Assembly: GCF_910592395.1 (NCBI RefSeq)
Contig: NC_088323.1
Coordinates: 12,385,501 to 12,449,500 of the forward strand
Length of the DNA stretch: 64,000 bases
Reading direction: 5' to 3'
Origin: Lineus longissimus
Lineage: Eukaryota; Nemertea; Pilidiophora; Heteronemertea; Lineidae
Part shown: positions 20,792 to 31,875 of the stretch, piece after piece
Numbering within the stretch: position 1 is the first letter of the stretch
How the letters are laid out: every line of letters starts with the position of its first letter
Program-made: the position numbers and the translations under genes
The notes under the pieces: generated by a model
Told to the model about the DNA's origin: nothing
The model's input: only the letters and a program-made list of their open reading frames with translations
Databases searched by the model: none

Positions 20792-21646
20792 ATGTCAGGC
20801 CAAAAATCATTCAATTCAGGGATGCCACCCCATGCCCACGTTCAGTCCCTCATCAACCACATTCAGAAGGTGCGTAAATCTGCCGTCAAAGAACTCTCAC
20901 ACATTCAAGTGCAATTAGGCGAAAGACGCGCATTCAACTGGCAGCAGGCGAGGATTGAAATGGACGACGCATTTCAGCCACTTATCGACTATGCAAATGA
21001 TATTAAGAGGGGCATCAACACCCATTACAACTACACCACTCGATCAACTTCTTCACCCTCAACCACACCGACCAAGATGACTCCTATGCCATACAGAACG
21101 TCTTCAACCAGCCGCTCTCCCTGCGCATCTCCCTTCAAGACGACAATGATGCCATCCCACTCGCCAGTTGCTTCAACTCCAAAAAAAATGAAACTTGACC
21201 CAGCCATTGCAACTCCACCCACTCCCACCTTGAGCAAGAACTCCGTCGACATTTGGAACACACAGTCCGACCTTGATGATGCCACCTTAAACGCATCACT
21301 TGAGCTCGCTCTCAGCCAGTCACCACGGAAGAGTGAGACATACTTCCCCCTCACCGCAGGAACAGATGCCACTTCTTCCAAACCGGATCCTGTCGAAGAC
21401 ACCACCACAAGACCAGCAGCCGAAAACAAGCCCCCTGTCGAAAACGACCCCACCACACCTGTTGCTGAAAACAACCCACCTGCTGCAATCAACCCCACCA
21501 CTCCTGCAACCAAAACCAACCTTGGGAGGACACGGGGTGACACCTCGCGTGCCCTACCAAATACAGTGCAAGCGACAGCACCAGCCCAGGCCACTTTTGA
21601 AGATGCCATGCAATTACTCAGCAAAGACGACCCACAGGCGGAATAA
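20792..21646 (+). CDS. Helitron accessory protein, Ser/Thr/Pro-rich
   Basis: 284 residues from ATG 20792 to TAA 21644. The ATG follows directly on a splice acceptor (TACTTTCAG/ATG), so a 5' untranslated exon and intron are likely. The first 75 residues look helical (KVRKSAVKELSHIQVQLGER). The rest is low-complexity S/T/P with short repeats (ENKPPVENDPTTPVAENNPP). No domain is recognised. Its position about 330 bases before the RepHel gene, same strand, suggests an element-encoded partner protein. It is uninterrupted although composition-biased, which supports expression. Confidence 0.6.
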   Translation: MSGQKSFNSGMPPHAHVQSLINHIQKVRKSAVKELSHIQVQLGERRAFNWQQARIEMDDAFQPLIDYANDIKRGINTHYNYTTRSTSSPSTTPTKMTPMPYRTSSTSRSPCASPFKTTMMPSHSPVASTPKKMKLDPAIATPPTPTLSKNSVDIWNTQSDLDDATLNASLELALSQSPRKSETYFPLTAGTDATSSKPDPVEDTTTRPAAENKPPVENDPTTPVAENNPPAAINPTTPATKTNLGRTRGDTSRALPNTVQATAPAQATFEDAMQLLSKDDPQAE

Positions 21647-21978
21647 CATGTGCCAACTAAGTCAGAACTACTGTGGCATACTAAGTCAAAGAAACTGATT
21701 GTGGAACACTAAGTCTACACTACTAACAGACCTCGTTGTGACAACTATGTCGACACTACCTGTGACACACGGAGTCTACGCATCTGCTCATTTGAACACA
21801 TATGATACCAATGCTCAAGTTAAAGGCCATAACTGTACATTACAAATACTGCTGTTTAACCCATCTCATATCACTGCTGTCTCACCCGTCTTATTTTTTC
21901 AATAAACTTACTTCTATTTTTTACCCCCTTTTTAGTGTTCCTTCCTTCACTGAGCTGAGTTCACAACCATACGAAGAC

Positions 21979-24900
21979 ATGGCTGGCCAACAAAAACGCC
22001 GAACACCAAACCGAGACAGACAAAGTAAAGAGGCAAAACGAAAGAGACTTTCCAGGACACCCACAGCCCCCAAAACACAAGGAAACCGTTTGTTTATGAG
22101 TGCTACAGCCTATCACCCAAATATGAACTTTGACATTCCCCAAGAAAATATAGCTTCCATGACAACGGTATGCCCCCATTGTACGGCCAAACGCTGGCCA
22201 GGTGAACGACCATCTATCTGCTGTTCTTCTGGAAAAGTCAACTTCCCGCCACCTATTGAGCCTCCAGCGTTACTCCAATCTCTGAGCGACAATACCCACA
22301 CAGACAGTAAACACTTCTTTGCCAAGGCTCAACAATACAATTCGTGCTTCCAGATGACATCCTTTGGTGCCAAACAAATCCGGGAACCAGGTTTCATGCC
22401 TACATTCAAAATCCAAGGCCAAGTCTACCACCTAGCAGGTTCACTGTATCCCCAGCAGTCTCACAGCCCGGCATTTCTCCAGATATACTTCATCAACAAT
22501 ACACAGGAGCAAGCTCGCCAACGATCAACAAACTTCCCAGTGCTACGCCATCACCTCATCTTGCAATTACAAGAGATGTTACACGATTGCAACGGTTACA
22601 TTGCTTCTTTCAAATCAGCCATAGAACGCCTCGATTCCCCACAGTGCCAGTTAGTCATACATGCAGACAGAACCCCCCCCCAAGGAGAACATGAACGCCG
22701 CTACAACAGCCCTTCAGCAGGGGAAGTTGCCATTATCATGGCTGGGGAGAACGGCACCAGAAGAGACATCGTCATCCAACAACGGGACTCCCAACTTCAA
22801 CGCGTGTCGGAAACCCACAGATCATATGATGCCCTGCAGTACCCTCTTCTCTTCCCCTTCGGAGAAGATGGCTACCACCTTCAACAGAAACTGTACAACC
22901 CACAAACCCAACAGTACACAAACCAAAAGATATCAGCACTGCAATTCTATGCATATAAATTAATGACGCGCCAGAATACTCCAAACCTATTACTCGCCTG
23001 CAAGGACCTATCGCACCAATTTTGGGTGGACATGTACGCCAAAATAGAAACGGAGAGACTCGTTTCTTCAGTATAATCAGAAACAACTACGAGCTGATCA
23101 ATATATCCACCTGAAGGATGCCATCAACAACGACACCACTGCAACCAATCTCGGCCAACCTGTCATACTCCCCTCATCATTCACAGGAGGGCCACGCTAC
23201 ATGCACGAACGAGCCCAGGATGCCATGTCCTATGTTAGAGCCTATGGCCGACCCGACCTCTTCATAACCTTCACGTGCAACCCCAACTGGCCAGAAATCA
23301 AACAGGAACTGAAAGAACACGAAAAACCTCACGACAGACACGACCTAACCGCACGAGTATTCCGCCTTAAACACAAGTGCCTCATGGACCTCATCGTTAA
23401 ACACAAGATCTTCGGCCCTGTTCGCTGCTATATATACACTATCGAATGGCAAAAACGGGGCTTGCCACATGCCCACATCCTCTGCTGGCTTTACAACAGA
23501 ATATCATCCAATGACATTGACAAATATGTTTCTGCAGAACTGCCACACAAAGACCAGGACCCTGTACTATTTGACATAATCAAAAACAATATGATTCATG
23601 GTCCATGTGGTCCACTCAACCCATCCAGTCCCTGTATGAAGGAACGCAAATGCTGCAAAAAGTATCCGAAACCCCTCTTGAAAGACACGCAAACAGGACA
23701 CGACGGATATCCTCTGTACAGAAGACGGTCTCCACAGGATGGCGCATACACAGCTACACTGAAAGTACGCGGCCACGAACTACAAATCGACAATCGCTGG
23801 ATTGTACCACATAATCCATTCCTCAGCCGTCTTTTCAATGCCCACATCAATGTGGAAATCTGCACATCGATAAAAAGCATCAAATACGTCTGCAAGTACA
23901 TCTGCAAAGGTTCTGACATGGCTGTCTTCCAGATACAAAGTGACCAACAGCCAATCAACGAAATTGAACAGTACCAAATTGGTAGATACATCAGCACCAA
24001 CGAAGCAATATGGCGAATCCTAGCCTTTCCAATCCATGAACGTTACCCACCTGTCATCCACCTTCAAGTCCACCTTGAAAATGGCCAACGAGTTTATTTC
24101 AACAACGACACTGCTAAGGAAAGAGCTGCTACCCCGCCAAAGACAACACTCACTGCCTTCTTCGCCCTCTGTCAAAAAGATGACTTCGCCAGAACGCTTC
24201 CTTATCAGGAGGTCCCCAAGTACTACACTTGGAATGCACAACAAAAACAATGGAAGAGACGAGTCCAAGGAACACCAGTAGAGGGCAACGAAGATGTCCG
24301 CTGCGCTCCAGCACTAGGAAGAGTCTACACAGTACACCCCAGTAACGCAGAATGCTACTACCTTCGTCTTCTTCTTCATACAGTAACGGAGGCAACCAGC
24401 TTCGAAGCACTACGAACAGTAGACCAAGACACATTTGACACTTATCGCGACGCATGCAGACAACGCGGCCTCCTGGAAGACGACCAACAGTGGAACGCCA
24501 CCATGGAAGATGCCGTCCTTTGTCAATCACCCGCCCAAATTCGAAATCTCTTTGCGTTGCTACTGCACCTCTGTGAACTATCCGACCCCAAAGCGATATG
24601 GGATCAACACAAAGAGGCTATGGCTGAGGACTACCTCCACCAACAACAACAACAACATCCACAACTTCAGCTTCAAGTGAATGATGCCATATACAACCTG
24701 GTTCTCCAGACAATAGAGGACAAGCTACAATCATTTCCAGGAGGCAGATCAGTCGACTACTATGGACTACCCAAAGTACTCAGAGACGAAACGTCTCTGT
24801 TCCGGGAGGTTGTGAACGAAACATCCTACAACCACAGTGAAATGCAAGAAATTATCCAATCCCGTTCCAACAGCCTCACGCCAGACCAAGCAGCAATCTT

Positions 24901-26260
24901 CTCTCAAGTTACCCACTTAACAGACAACAACCTAGGTTGCATCATATTCCTAGACGCCCCAGGTGGTACTGGCAAAACATACCTTCTCAACCTCATCCTT
25001 GCTCAAGTACGAATATCGAAACGAATAGCACAAGGAGTGGCATCGTCAGGCATTGCAGCCACACTCCTCAAAGCAGGACGAACAGCACATTCCACCTTCA
25101 AACTACCACTTAATCTGCCAGCCATTGAACACCCGACGTGCAATATCCGAAACAAGACAGGTCTTGCTGAACTCCTGAAACAAACCACCCTCATTGTATG
25201 GGATGAATGCACCATGTCCCACAAAGGAGCATTTGAAGCCCTCGACACTACACTTCGAGACCTACGCCAAATCAACAAACCCATGGAAGGAGTAACTGTC
25301 CTGCTTGCTGGGGACTTCAGACAAACTCTACCTATAGTACGCAGAGGAACCAGGGCTGATGAAGTCAAAGCTTCAATTAAATCATCGCACCTATGGAAAC
25401 ATGTCGAAACGATGACCTTGAAAACAAACATGCGTGTTCACTTACACGCTGATGAGACAGCCAACCAATTTGCCGAAGCCCTGCTACAAATCGGAAACGG
25501 ACAAGTACCACCAGACCCAGTTGACCACCACATCATGATACCAAAGGAAATAGGTCAGTCAGTGAATACAGAGGAAGAACTGATGCTTGCTGTGTTCCCA
25601 GACATCGCCACCAACTACACCAGTCGTAATTGGTTGTCCGAGAGAGCAATTTTAGCCCCACGAAATGATGCCGTCAGACACCTCAACAACACGCTCCTTC
25701 AACGCCTTCCTACCGAAGAGAAACTGTACAAATCCATAGACACTGTACCCGACATCGACCAAACCGTTCATTACCCAGTCGAATTCCTCAATTCACTCCA
25801 ACCAAGTGGCATGCCCCCACATGACCTCAGATTGAAAGTTGGCTGCCAAATAATGCTCCTCCGCAACCTCGATGCCCCAAGATTGTGCAACGGGACGCGT
25901 CTCATCGTTTCAAGGCTTCTAAGGAACATCATTGAAGCTACCATTGCCACCGGCGAATATGAAGGATCAACAGTCTTGATCCCCCGAATACCGCTCATTC
26001 CAAGTGACTGCCCATTTCAGTTCAGGCGACTCCAATTTCCCGTGACACTCTCCTTCGCTATGACAGTGAATAAAGCCCAAGGACAAACACTACAAGTCGT
26101 TGGACTATCGTTGTCCACACCATGCTTCTCCCACGGACAGCTTTATGTCGCATGCTCCAGAGTTGGCCAATCGTCTGCCCTATACTACCATGCAAACGGA
26201 ACAAAAACAATGAACATAGTTTATCCAGAGGTTCTACAATACCAAGAAACACTATATTGA
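21979..26260 (+). CDS. Helitron Rep-helicase (RepHel), one frameshift
   Basis: Starts at ATG 21979 (MAGQQKRRTPNRDRQSK), about 45 bases after a TTTTTAG acceptor. The first frame runs to 23076, and the remainder is in another frame to TGA 26258-26260. The change is near 23060-23066 (before the conserved QYNQKQLRADQYIHLKDAI), a one-base type shift. Features in order: zinc finger (CPHC, then ICCSSGK), Helitron-like N domain, HUH nickase (LPHAHILCWL) with paired tyrosines (KYVCKYICKG), then PIF1-type helicase with LDAPGGTGKTYLL (Walker A), VWDECTMSH (Walker B), LLAGDFRQTLPIV and MTVNKAQGQTL. Joined length is about 1420 residues, normal for the family. No C-terminal endonuclease, so canonical Helitron and not Helentron. 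The single shift may be a sequencing error or mark a recently dead copy. Confidence 0.9.
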
Positions 26261-26311
26261 CACCACACAGGTAAAGTGCAGGCACGCCCAAAATCGTCAC
26301 CGACGGGTACC

Positions 26312-26740
26312 CTGCTATACTCTGTAAATTTAGAATGTGTAACCATAAGCTCCCCATTGAAACGGGGAGACACACGGGCATACCACAAGGAGACCGACTA
26401 TGTGTTTTGTGTAATAATGGAGTTGGCGATGAATACCATCTACCTCTTGAATGTAATGCAGTTGCAGAAATTAGAAAAGACTGTCTACCGAAATATTATT
26501 GTTCTCGACCAAATGTAATAAAAATGAAAAGTTTGTTTCAAAGTAAGAATTATGTAAAACTAGCCAAATTCCTCTTGGCATGTCGCAGATTGTTTAATCT
26601 AGTTTAGCCTTTATATGTGATTCATTTACCTTGTGTCCACCCTTGACCCTGTAGGTCAGCCATCATGTATAATTACTGTTAGGTTTTTCTTCTCTGTACT
26701 TTTTTAAAATTGGAGAATAAATTGAATTGAATTGAATTGA
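26312..26740 (+). pseudogene. LINE C-terminus and 3' end, block 3
   Basis: CKFRMCNHKLPIETGRH, then the zinc-binding motif LCVLCNNGVGDEYHLPLEC, and a basic/aromatic end to TAG at 26605. This is the C-terminal region that follows the RT in CR1/L2/RTE-type LINEs. A 110-base 3' UTR ends in repeats of ATTGA (26721-26740). Its reading direction and order match blocks 1 and 2 upstream of the Helitron. Confidence 0.8.
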
Positions 26741-27028
26741 TTATAATAAAGATGCAAAATTAATGAAAAATTAATATAGAAACCTACATTTAAAGGCCAT
26801 ATATCAAGGTTTGAAAACATGCTTGATACTCATGAAATATGTTGAGGGTTAAAAAAACAAGATCCCATACATTAAAAAAATTCTAATAATAAAGTCATTA
26901 TTTAGTTATTTCAATTTTCAATTTTAAACTATTTGAATTTCCCACCACACACAACTTTAGATTAGTTCCACATGTGGCCGCTAGGGATTTTTTGATGACG
27001 TAGATCAGGTCAGTCAGAACAAAGCAAG

Positions 27029-27181
27029 ATGGCTTCCGCATACAGTTCAGAGAGTGAGAGCAGTGAATTTGAGGATGTTTTGGTCGATACAGAAGGATAT
27101 TTAAACGTTGAGCCGTACATGTTCGAGCCATTAATATCACTAGATCATAATGAGAGTGATCATTCAGACGAAAGTGATTAG
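27029..27181 (+). CDS. Conserved 50-residue acidic ORF of the Kolobok-like family
   Basis: ATG 27029 to TAG 27179, MASAYSSESESSEFEDVL at the N-terminus, an EPYMFEP motif, and an acidic end (NESDHSDESD). The same ORF is intact at 42924-43076 in copy 2, with four base differences, two of them silent. It resembles the acidic start of longer transposon-encoded proteins with a Y-x-F-E-P motif. It may be the N-terminal exon or remnant of a larger protein, as nearby frames downstream (27190-27380) also keep coding-like sequence. Confidence 0.5.
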   Translation: MASAYSSESESSEFEDVLVDTEGYLNVEPYMFEPLISLDHNESDHSDESD

Positions 27182-27559
27182 AATTTGTGGTTAATCAATT
27201 TGCATGGCAGGCCTGCCGATATAGCAAAGAAGACATTGATAGACGGTTGCAGATGCATAACATCATGTATGATTTTTGGACAGACTAATGTTGCACAATA
27301 TTGTTTCGCCAGTTATGTCATGACGCTGAACTACTATTGAAAAGTGACGGTATTATGCACAATCATCTTGACGTGACGATATAATGCCGTGCAACGTTAG
27401 ATAGGCCTAGATGTCAGATGACAATAATCTGTCATTGACAGTGGCTGTCACTGACACTGACCTGTGTCGCTGTCACCTTGCTATGGCTGGAACACAAGAA
27501 GACACTATGGGGTATCACAGGCCCCAATAGGGCCTACACATTATGTATAACAACCGACC

Positions 27560-27864
27560 TCAGCAGCATCGGGCATTAAATGCAATTGACATGGTTGGAA
27601 CAGCTGTTTTTAACAAGTGGCATTTAATATTCAGTTGGATGCAGATATCCGGCTTCATGTGATAATCCGTATCGATAAAGTGATCTCTGCAAAGTTTGGC
27701 CGAAGGCCCAGGCTTCCAACACTCCAAACGTTTGCACTTCCGAATCCACAGCTTCCTCCTCTCTCGTTCAACTGGCTTTGGAAATTCATGAAAATGGGTC
27801 CCATCCGTCATTCGATTTTCTTTGTGCTATCCTTGACACAATTCGGAGCCACACAATACACCAT
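27560..27864 (-). pseudogene. THAP zinc-finger domain, one frameshift
   Basis: Read on the minus strand from ATG 27862-27864 (MVYCVAPNCVKDSTKK), then a frame change near 27812 and on to 27560. The C2CH zinc ligands are visible: C-x4-C in CVAPNC, then C-x2-H in LCRDHF. The family's conserved P (FPKP), W (WKPG) and AVPT box (LLKTAVPTM) are present. THAP domains bind specific DNA, here presumably the element ends. No transposase core follows before the element centre. Confidence 0.75.
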
Positions 27865-28422
27865 AGTGAATGAAACACATTACTTCCAGGTGTGCATAAT
27901 TAATTAAGGCCCCCATGCTTTTATGATTGCATGACATGTACAGATGACCTGATCTACATCACAACTTTTGCTGAACCCGCCGCCTGGCTCTAACAAGCCA
28001 GTTGCTAGCCTGATCAGGTAATCAAGTTGTCAAACACATAATTGGCTATATCTTCAAAATGGATGGAGCTAATTGCATTTGGTTTTCTGTATTGTATAAA
28101 GTGTTAGGTACACTTTTGAAATCGTCTTACAGCAGAAAATGGCAAAAAACCTTGATATATGACCTTTAAAAGGGGTGATAGGTAGCATTATTTTAGAAGT
28201 TAGAAAATATGGCTTCAACCATTACCTATAAAAGTTCTTCTTTTGAACATAGTGTCTTCACCCCATTGTCCTGATTTAAGAATAAACTGGTAAAGGTATT
28301 CCCACTAATTTAGATGTAATTAGCCACTAATTAATGTAATTAGTTGTTAATTACAAGTAAGGGTATAAATTAAGTAGGGCTACTAGGCCAAACAGTACCA
28401 TTAAAACAATACTGCTGTAAGG

Positions 28423-30900
28423 ATGGAGGTTATCACGAATAACAAGGGTGGACAGAAGCTATGCTACAATGGGTTTATGTACAACAAGCAGCATACTCGG
28501 GCTGGAGCCAACTTATACTGGTGTTGTACCAAGTCTAGCGTCGGATGCAAAGGCAGGCTGAAATCGCCTAATGCCATGGGTGACCTATCGGTGATCTCCG
28601 AGCACAACCATGAAGCTGACCAGAACTCTATCGAGATAGCCAATGCCAGGGGCTCAATGAAACGTTTAGCTGCAACAACTGACAACAAACCAGGAAACAT
28701 AATCGCCGTAGCCACTGCAGGATTGGGAAATGCAGCTCAAGCTTTTCTGCCACAACCTGATACGTGCACAAGGACAATTCGCAATGAACGAACCCGTAAC
28801 ATCCCTGTTGAGCCCAACGACATACGTGATTTGGTTATTCAAGGTGACTGGGCATTAACTATACGTGAAAATGGTGAAGCTCAGCGCCAATTTCGGCTAT
28901 TCAACAACCGCTGTTTTTGTTCCGATTAACAGTTACAAACACTTGCCAATGCTGAGTTTTGGTTTGATGGCAACTTTGCCATGGCCCCGAAGAAATTTTT
29001 GCAGTTATATGTAATACGTGTACCAGTTGGCAGAATGAATGTGTTGACCGCAACCGCATTCTTACAGAGGAAAACAAACGATACCTATCATGAACTTTTT
29101 GACACTATTGCGCAAAAATGTGCAAAGCAATTTGCAGCTCCTGACCCCAATATCGTCATGCTTGACTTCAAGTTGGCAGCAGTAAATGCCATATCCGATG
29201 TCCTCAATGGAGCCACCGAGGTCAAGGGATGCTTCTACCACTTAACTCTCTGAAGGACAGGGCGGTCGCCAGCGACTGCCCTTTTAAACCCTTTTAAACC
29301 CCCGAAAAATGCCGTTTTTTTCACCCCTTTTAACCATTTCAAACTTCCTGCAGCGTTCTGAAGTCAGCAGACGACCGGATCTTTTGGTGTACGAAAATTC
29401 CGCTAGGTGTCGCATTCTATCGTCTGCTAGAAAAGTATACGCTTATTGAACATTTTCCATTTCGCATTTTATGTTTGTTTTGTGATTTTCTTTCTGTCAT
29501 TTTTCGTTCATAATTGATTTATTATGGGAGATCGTTTTGGAAGAACCTCATTTCCCCTTATTTTGTTGCCAGATTCACCATCCTTGATGAGTATTGCCTC
29601 CAGGATCCAGTCATGATGTAAAATTTGGTGTATCTGCCCGAAGAAAGTGTTCAGAAGTCAGAAAACTGAAAGGCTCTTGCAATTTTCGTGGTATTCTTCA
29701 GTTTCTGTGCGTTTCCATGGCAACGGGGTGAAAATATGACAAGTATTCTTGGACTAGTTGAAAGGCAGTTCACTGCCCTAAATCTTGTTTCACACAAGAA
29801 GTGTTCTTTGTGTCAAAGTTAGTTCATATCATCACACATAATGTATGTGGCTTTGGTATGTCTGCATCAGTATTTACCCTGTGCTATAGTATAGTGACCT
29901 AATGGGTCGGCCTACTGTCCCAAAGGTTTGCCATATCAACCTTGTTCCAAGAGATATGTTTCTCAAATTCACCATTCTTGATCAAAATTACCTACTAAAT
30001 TCATTTTTGATGATATTTTTGGTGTGTCTGACCAGGGAAACTGTGTAGAGACTATTATGTTGGGAATACATAACATTTTTGTGGAAATTTAAGACTTTCT
30101 GGAGAATTTCAACCGTTGCCATGGCAACAACATCAATATTATGACGCTTACTTAGGTCCCACCTGAAAGGCAGTTCACTACCCCTAAAATAATTCCATTA
30201 CACCTATACTCTATCTCTCCTATTAAGCCCACAATCATGTCAATCATATTCGTTGGGGTATTTTGACTAAAATCCTAAAAAAACTTGTCCCTCAGAGAGT
30301 TAACACAATCGACATGGAGGAAGGTCCAAGAACTTGGCTTGGTGAATCGTTATAAGGATGACGAGGATTTCCGACACTTCTGCAGAATGTTGGATGGTAT
30401 CGCTTTCCTTCCGTTGGGTGATGTTCAGGCTGGCACGGATTATGTACGAGAAAATGCCCCAGCCGATGCGCGTGACCTAGTGGATTACTTTGATGCTACG
30501 TATGTGTCGGGGGTATTCCGAAATGTCCGTCGTGAAAATGGAGTTGAACGATTACGAAGAATCCCCCCCAACATTTCTGCCACGACTGTGGAATGTGCAT
30601 ACTGCCACTGTCAACAACGATCCACGAACCAATAACGTAAGTGAGGCGTGGAACAACCGATTCGCTCGTTGGACACCAGCACCCTTCGATATGGAAGTGC
30701 ATTAAAGCCTTGCAGTTAGAAGAGCAGGCGACTCGGACGCAAATCGCACAAGATGCAGTTGGTAATCAACCCAGAAAGAGAGCACGCAACGCAGTCGTCG
30801 AGCAACAACGCCGCCTACAAAACCTCAATATTCTTGTTCTTTTGATTCAATTTGAATATTGTGCCCTTTGTTTTCATAGTCGCCGCAGGTCAGAGTTGTT
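28423..30900 (+). pseudogene. Decayed MULE transposase with FLYWCH zinc finger
   Basis: Starts at ATG 28423. A FLYWCH-type finger is seen first (FMYNKQHTRAGANLYWCC, then GCKGRL and EHNHE). An in-frame TAA at 28927-28929 interrupts it. The same frame then gives a MULE DDE segment: FWFDGNFAMAPK (first D), then IVMLDFKLAAVNAI (second D) and GCFYHLT. A TTAA-flanked element (29246-30299) opens the gene there; after it, QSTWRKVQELGLVNRYKDD resumes exactly in frame. Two more frameshifts follow, near 30530 (into PPTFLPRLWNVHT and NNVSEAWNN) and near 30665 (into LVGHQHPSIWKCIK). Intact MULE proteins cut and paste mutator-like elements. This copy is clearly inactive. Confidence 0.85.
29246..30299. mobile_element. 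TTAA-site MITE inserted in the MULE gene
   Basis: 1054 bases between TTAA duplications (29242-29245 and 30300-30303). Terminal inverted repeats are CTCTCTGAAGGACA on the left and TGTCCCTCAGAGAG on the right. It has no coding potential. Internally, a GAAAGGCAGTTCACT motif occurs twice (about 29760 and 30163). The superfamily is piggyBac or Kolobok by target site, but the ends differ from the Kolobok-like pair. Confidence 0.85.
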
Positions 30901-31309
30901 GTCAAGTCTAATGTCACGGTGAAACTGTAAAGGCTTGCTTTCACTACAGCTGAAGCGAAATTTCAAATTAGCAAACTGGAGTGGCAAACCACCGAAAAAA
31001 GTGCTCAAAAGTAATGTAAACAGGCCTTTACTGTCAGGAATAAGCAGAATTCATATTCCGACGAGTGACTGCCCCAATCAAAGACATGTTGCTGACAATT
31101 TGATTATCCATCCCTTCATTTTGTCAGAGGAGTACAGACCAACTCAGGCGCATCTCTCCAACCAAAATGTTGTTCGACCAAAGACAGGCCTACCCTCGCC
31201 AGATAGAACGATGATAAAAGATATTGAGTAGAGAGCTGTGCGTCAACTTGGACATTATTATCTCTCAAATCATATTGGGCAATTGTACAGCAAACTTGTA
31301 CATGTACAA

Positions 31310-31450
31310 TGTAGAAGGAGACCGGATACGACAGAGGAAACCGCCCACTCTATGACATAAAGTGCCGCACAGACCGGGAATTGAACACGGGACCTCGGGA
31401 GGTGTGGTGACAGGTGCCGATGTTTCCACTGCACAGCCGGCACTCCGACA
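31310..31450 (-). mobile_element. tRNA-derived SINE-like fragment
   Basis: On the minus strand the sequence has an A-box-like GGCTGTGCAGTGG and a B-box-like GTGTTCAATTCCCGG about 55 bases apart, followed by GCGGTTTCCTCTGTCG. This is the pol III promoter layout of tRNA-derived SINEs. No cloverleaf can be drawn confidently, so it is not called as a tRNA gene. Ends are not defined. Confidence 0.45.
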
Positions 31451-31627
31451 GCCCTATCATGCCTAGAGCCCTAGAGCGATGATGTTCCTCCCTTTAATGA
31501 CGCTTTGTTGGCTAATAAGATGGAACCCTTCCTCTGGAAATGAGGCAATACTGAATACTAGTAAATCAGTACAACTAATTTGGCTGTAGTGTGAAAGTTA
31601 ATTGGGTCCTCTGTGATAGTAGTCATC

Positions 31628-31875
31628 TTTTTTACCTGTTGTCTTTTTTACCTAGATGGTTGTCTTTCTTTCCGTTGCTTTTTTTACCCGTTGTCTTTTT
31701 TACCTAGATGGTTGTCTTTTTTTCCGTAGCTTTTTTTACCTGTTGTCTTTTTTACCGTTGCTTTTTTACCTGTTGTCTTTTTTCCGTTGCCTTTTTTACC
31801 GTTGCCTTTTTTACCTGTTGTCTTTTTTACCGGGCTTTTTTTTCCGTTGTCTTTTTTTCTGTTGCTTTTTTTACC
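31628..31875 (+). repeat. Polypyrimidine minisatellite
   Basis: About a dozen variants of TTGTCTTTTTTACC and TTGCTTTTTTTACC, with CTAGATGG spacers near the start. Nearly pure C/T on one strand over 240 bases. The open frames across it, in both directions, are artefacts of this composition. Confidence 0.9.

Larger units (their letters stand above)
18567..26311 (+). mobile_element. Helitron (rolling-circle transposon), boundaries approximate
   Basis: The LINE coding sequence is interrupted from about 18566 to about 26312 by DNA that includes a Rep-helicase gene (21979-26260), an accessory gene (20792-21646), a tandem 80-base repeat and a foldback element. A short palindrome with GGGTACCC near 26296-26303, about 10 bases before LINE sequence resumes, is a good candidate for the 3' Helitron hairpin; the canonical CTRR end is not intact. 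The 5' TC end may be at about 18567 (TCAAAGTTTGTCC, a motif repeated at 19047 and 19127), but this is uncertain. Helitrons make no target duplication, so the ends can only be fixed by comparison with other copies. Confidence 0.75.
14752..26740 (+). mobile_element. LINE (CR1/L2-like), opened by Harbinger and Helitron insertions
   Basis: LINE coding sequence is found in three blocks in the same order and strand: 14752-15599, 17974 to about 18566, and about 26312-26608. A 3' end with a pentanucleotide tail, ATTGAATTGAATTGAATTGA, follows at about 26721-26740. The first gap is a PIF/Harbinger transposon with a precise CTA duplication, the second a Helitron. The endonuclease and 5' end are missing. 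The clade assignment rests on the C-terminal Cys/His motif and the microsatellite tail and is tentative. Confidence 0.75.
26794..28165. mobile_element. Kolobok-like transposon, copy 1 (TTAA target site, THAP domain)
   Basis: 1372 bases between TTAA at 26790-26793 and 28166-28169. Terminal inverted repeats start AGGCCATATATCAAGGTTT, with the right end differing at one base (GACC). It contains a small ORF (27029-27181, plus) and a THAP domain (27560-27864, minus). TTAA target sites occur in piggyBac and Kolobok elements, and THAP-bearing transposases are known in Kolobok and P elements, so Kolobok fits best. The DDE core is missing, so it is non-autonomous. A second, shorter copy lies at 42688-43487. 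Confidence 0.82.

Noticed and set aside
21031-21624. 197-codon minus-strand ORF, Val/Gly-rich
   Set aside because: Shadow of the Helitron accessory protein on the opposite strand.
31310-31450. Functional tRNA gene
   Set aside because: Box motifs are present but no complete cloverleaf or anticodon stem could be drawn.
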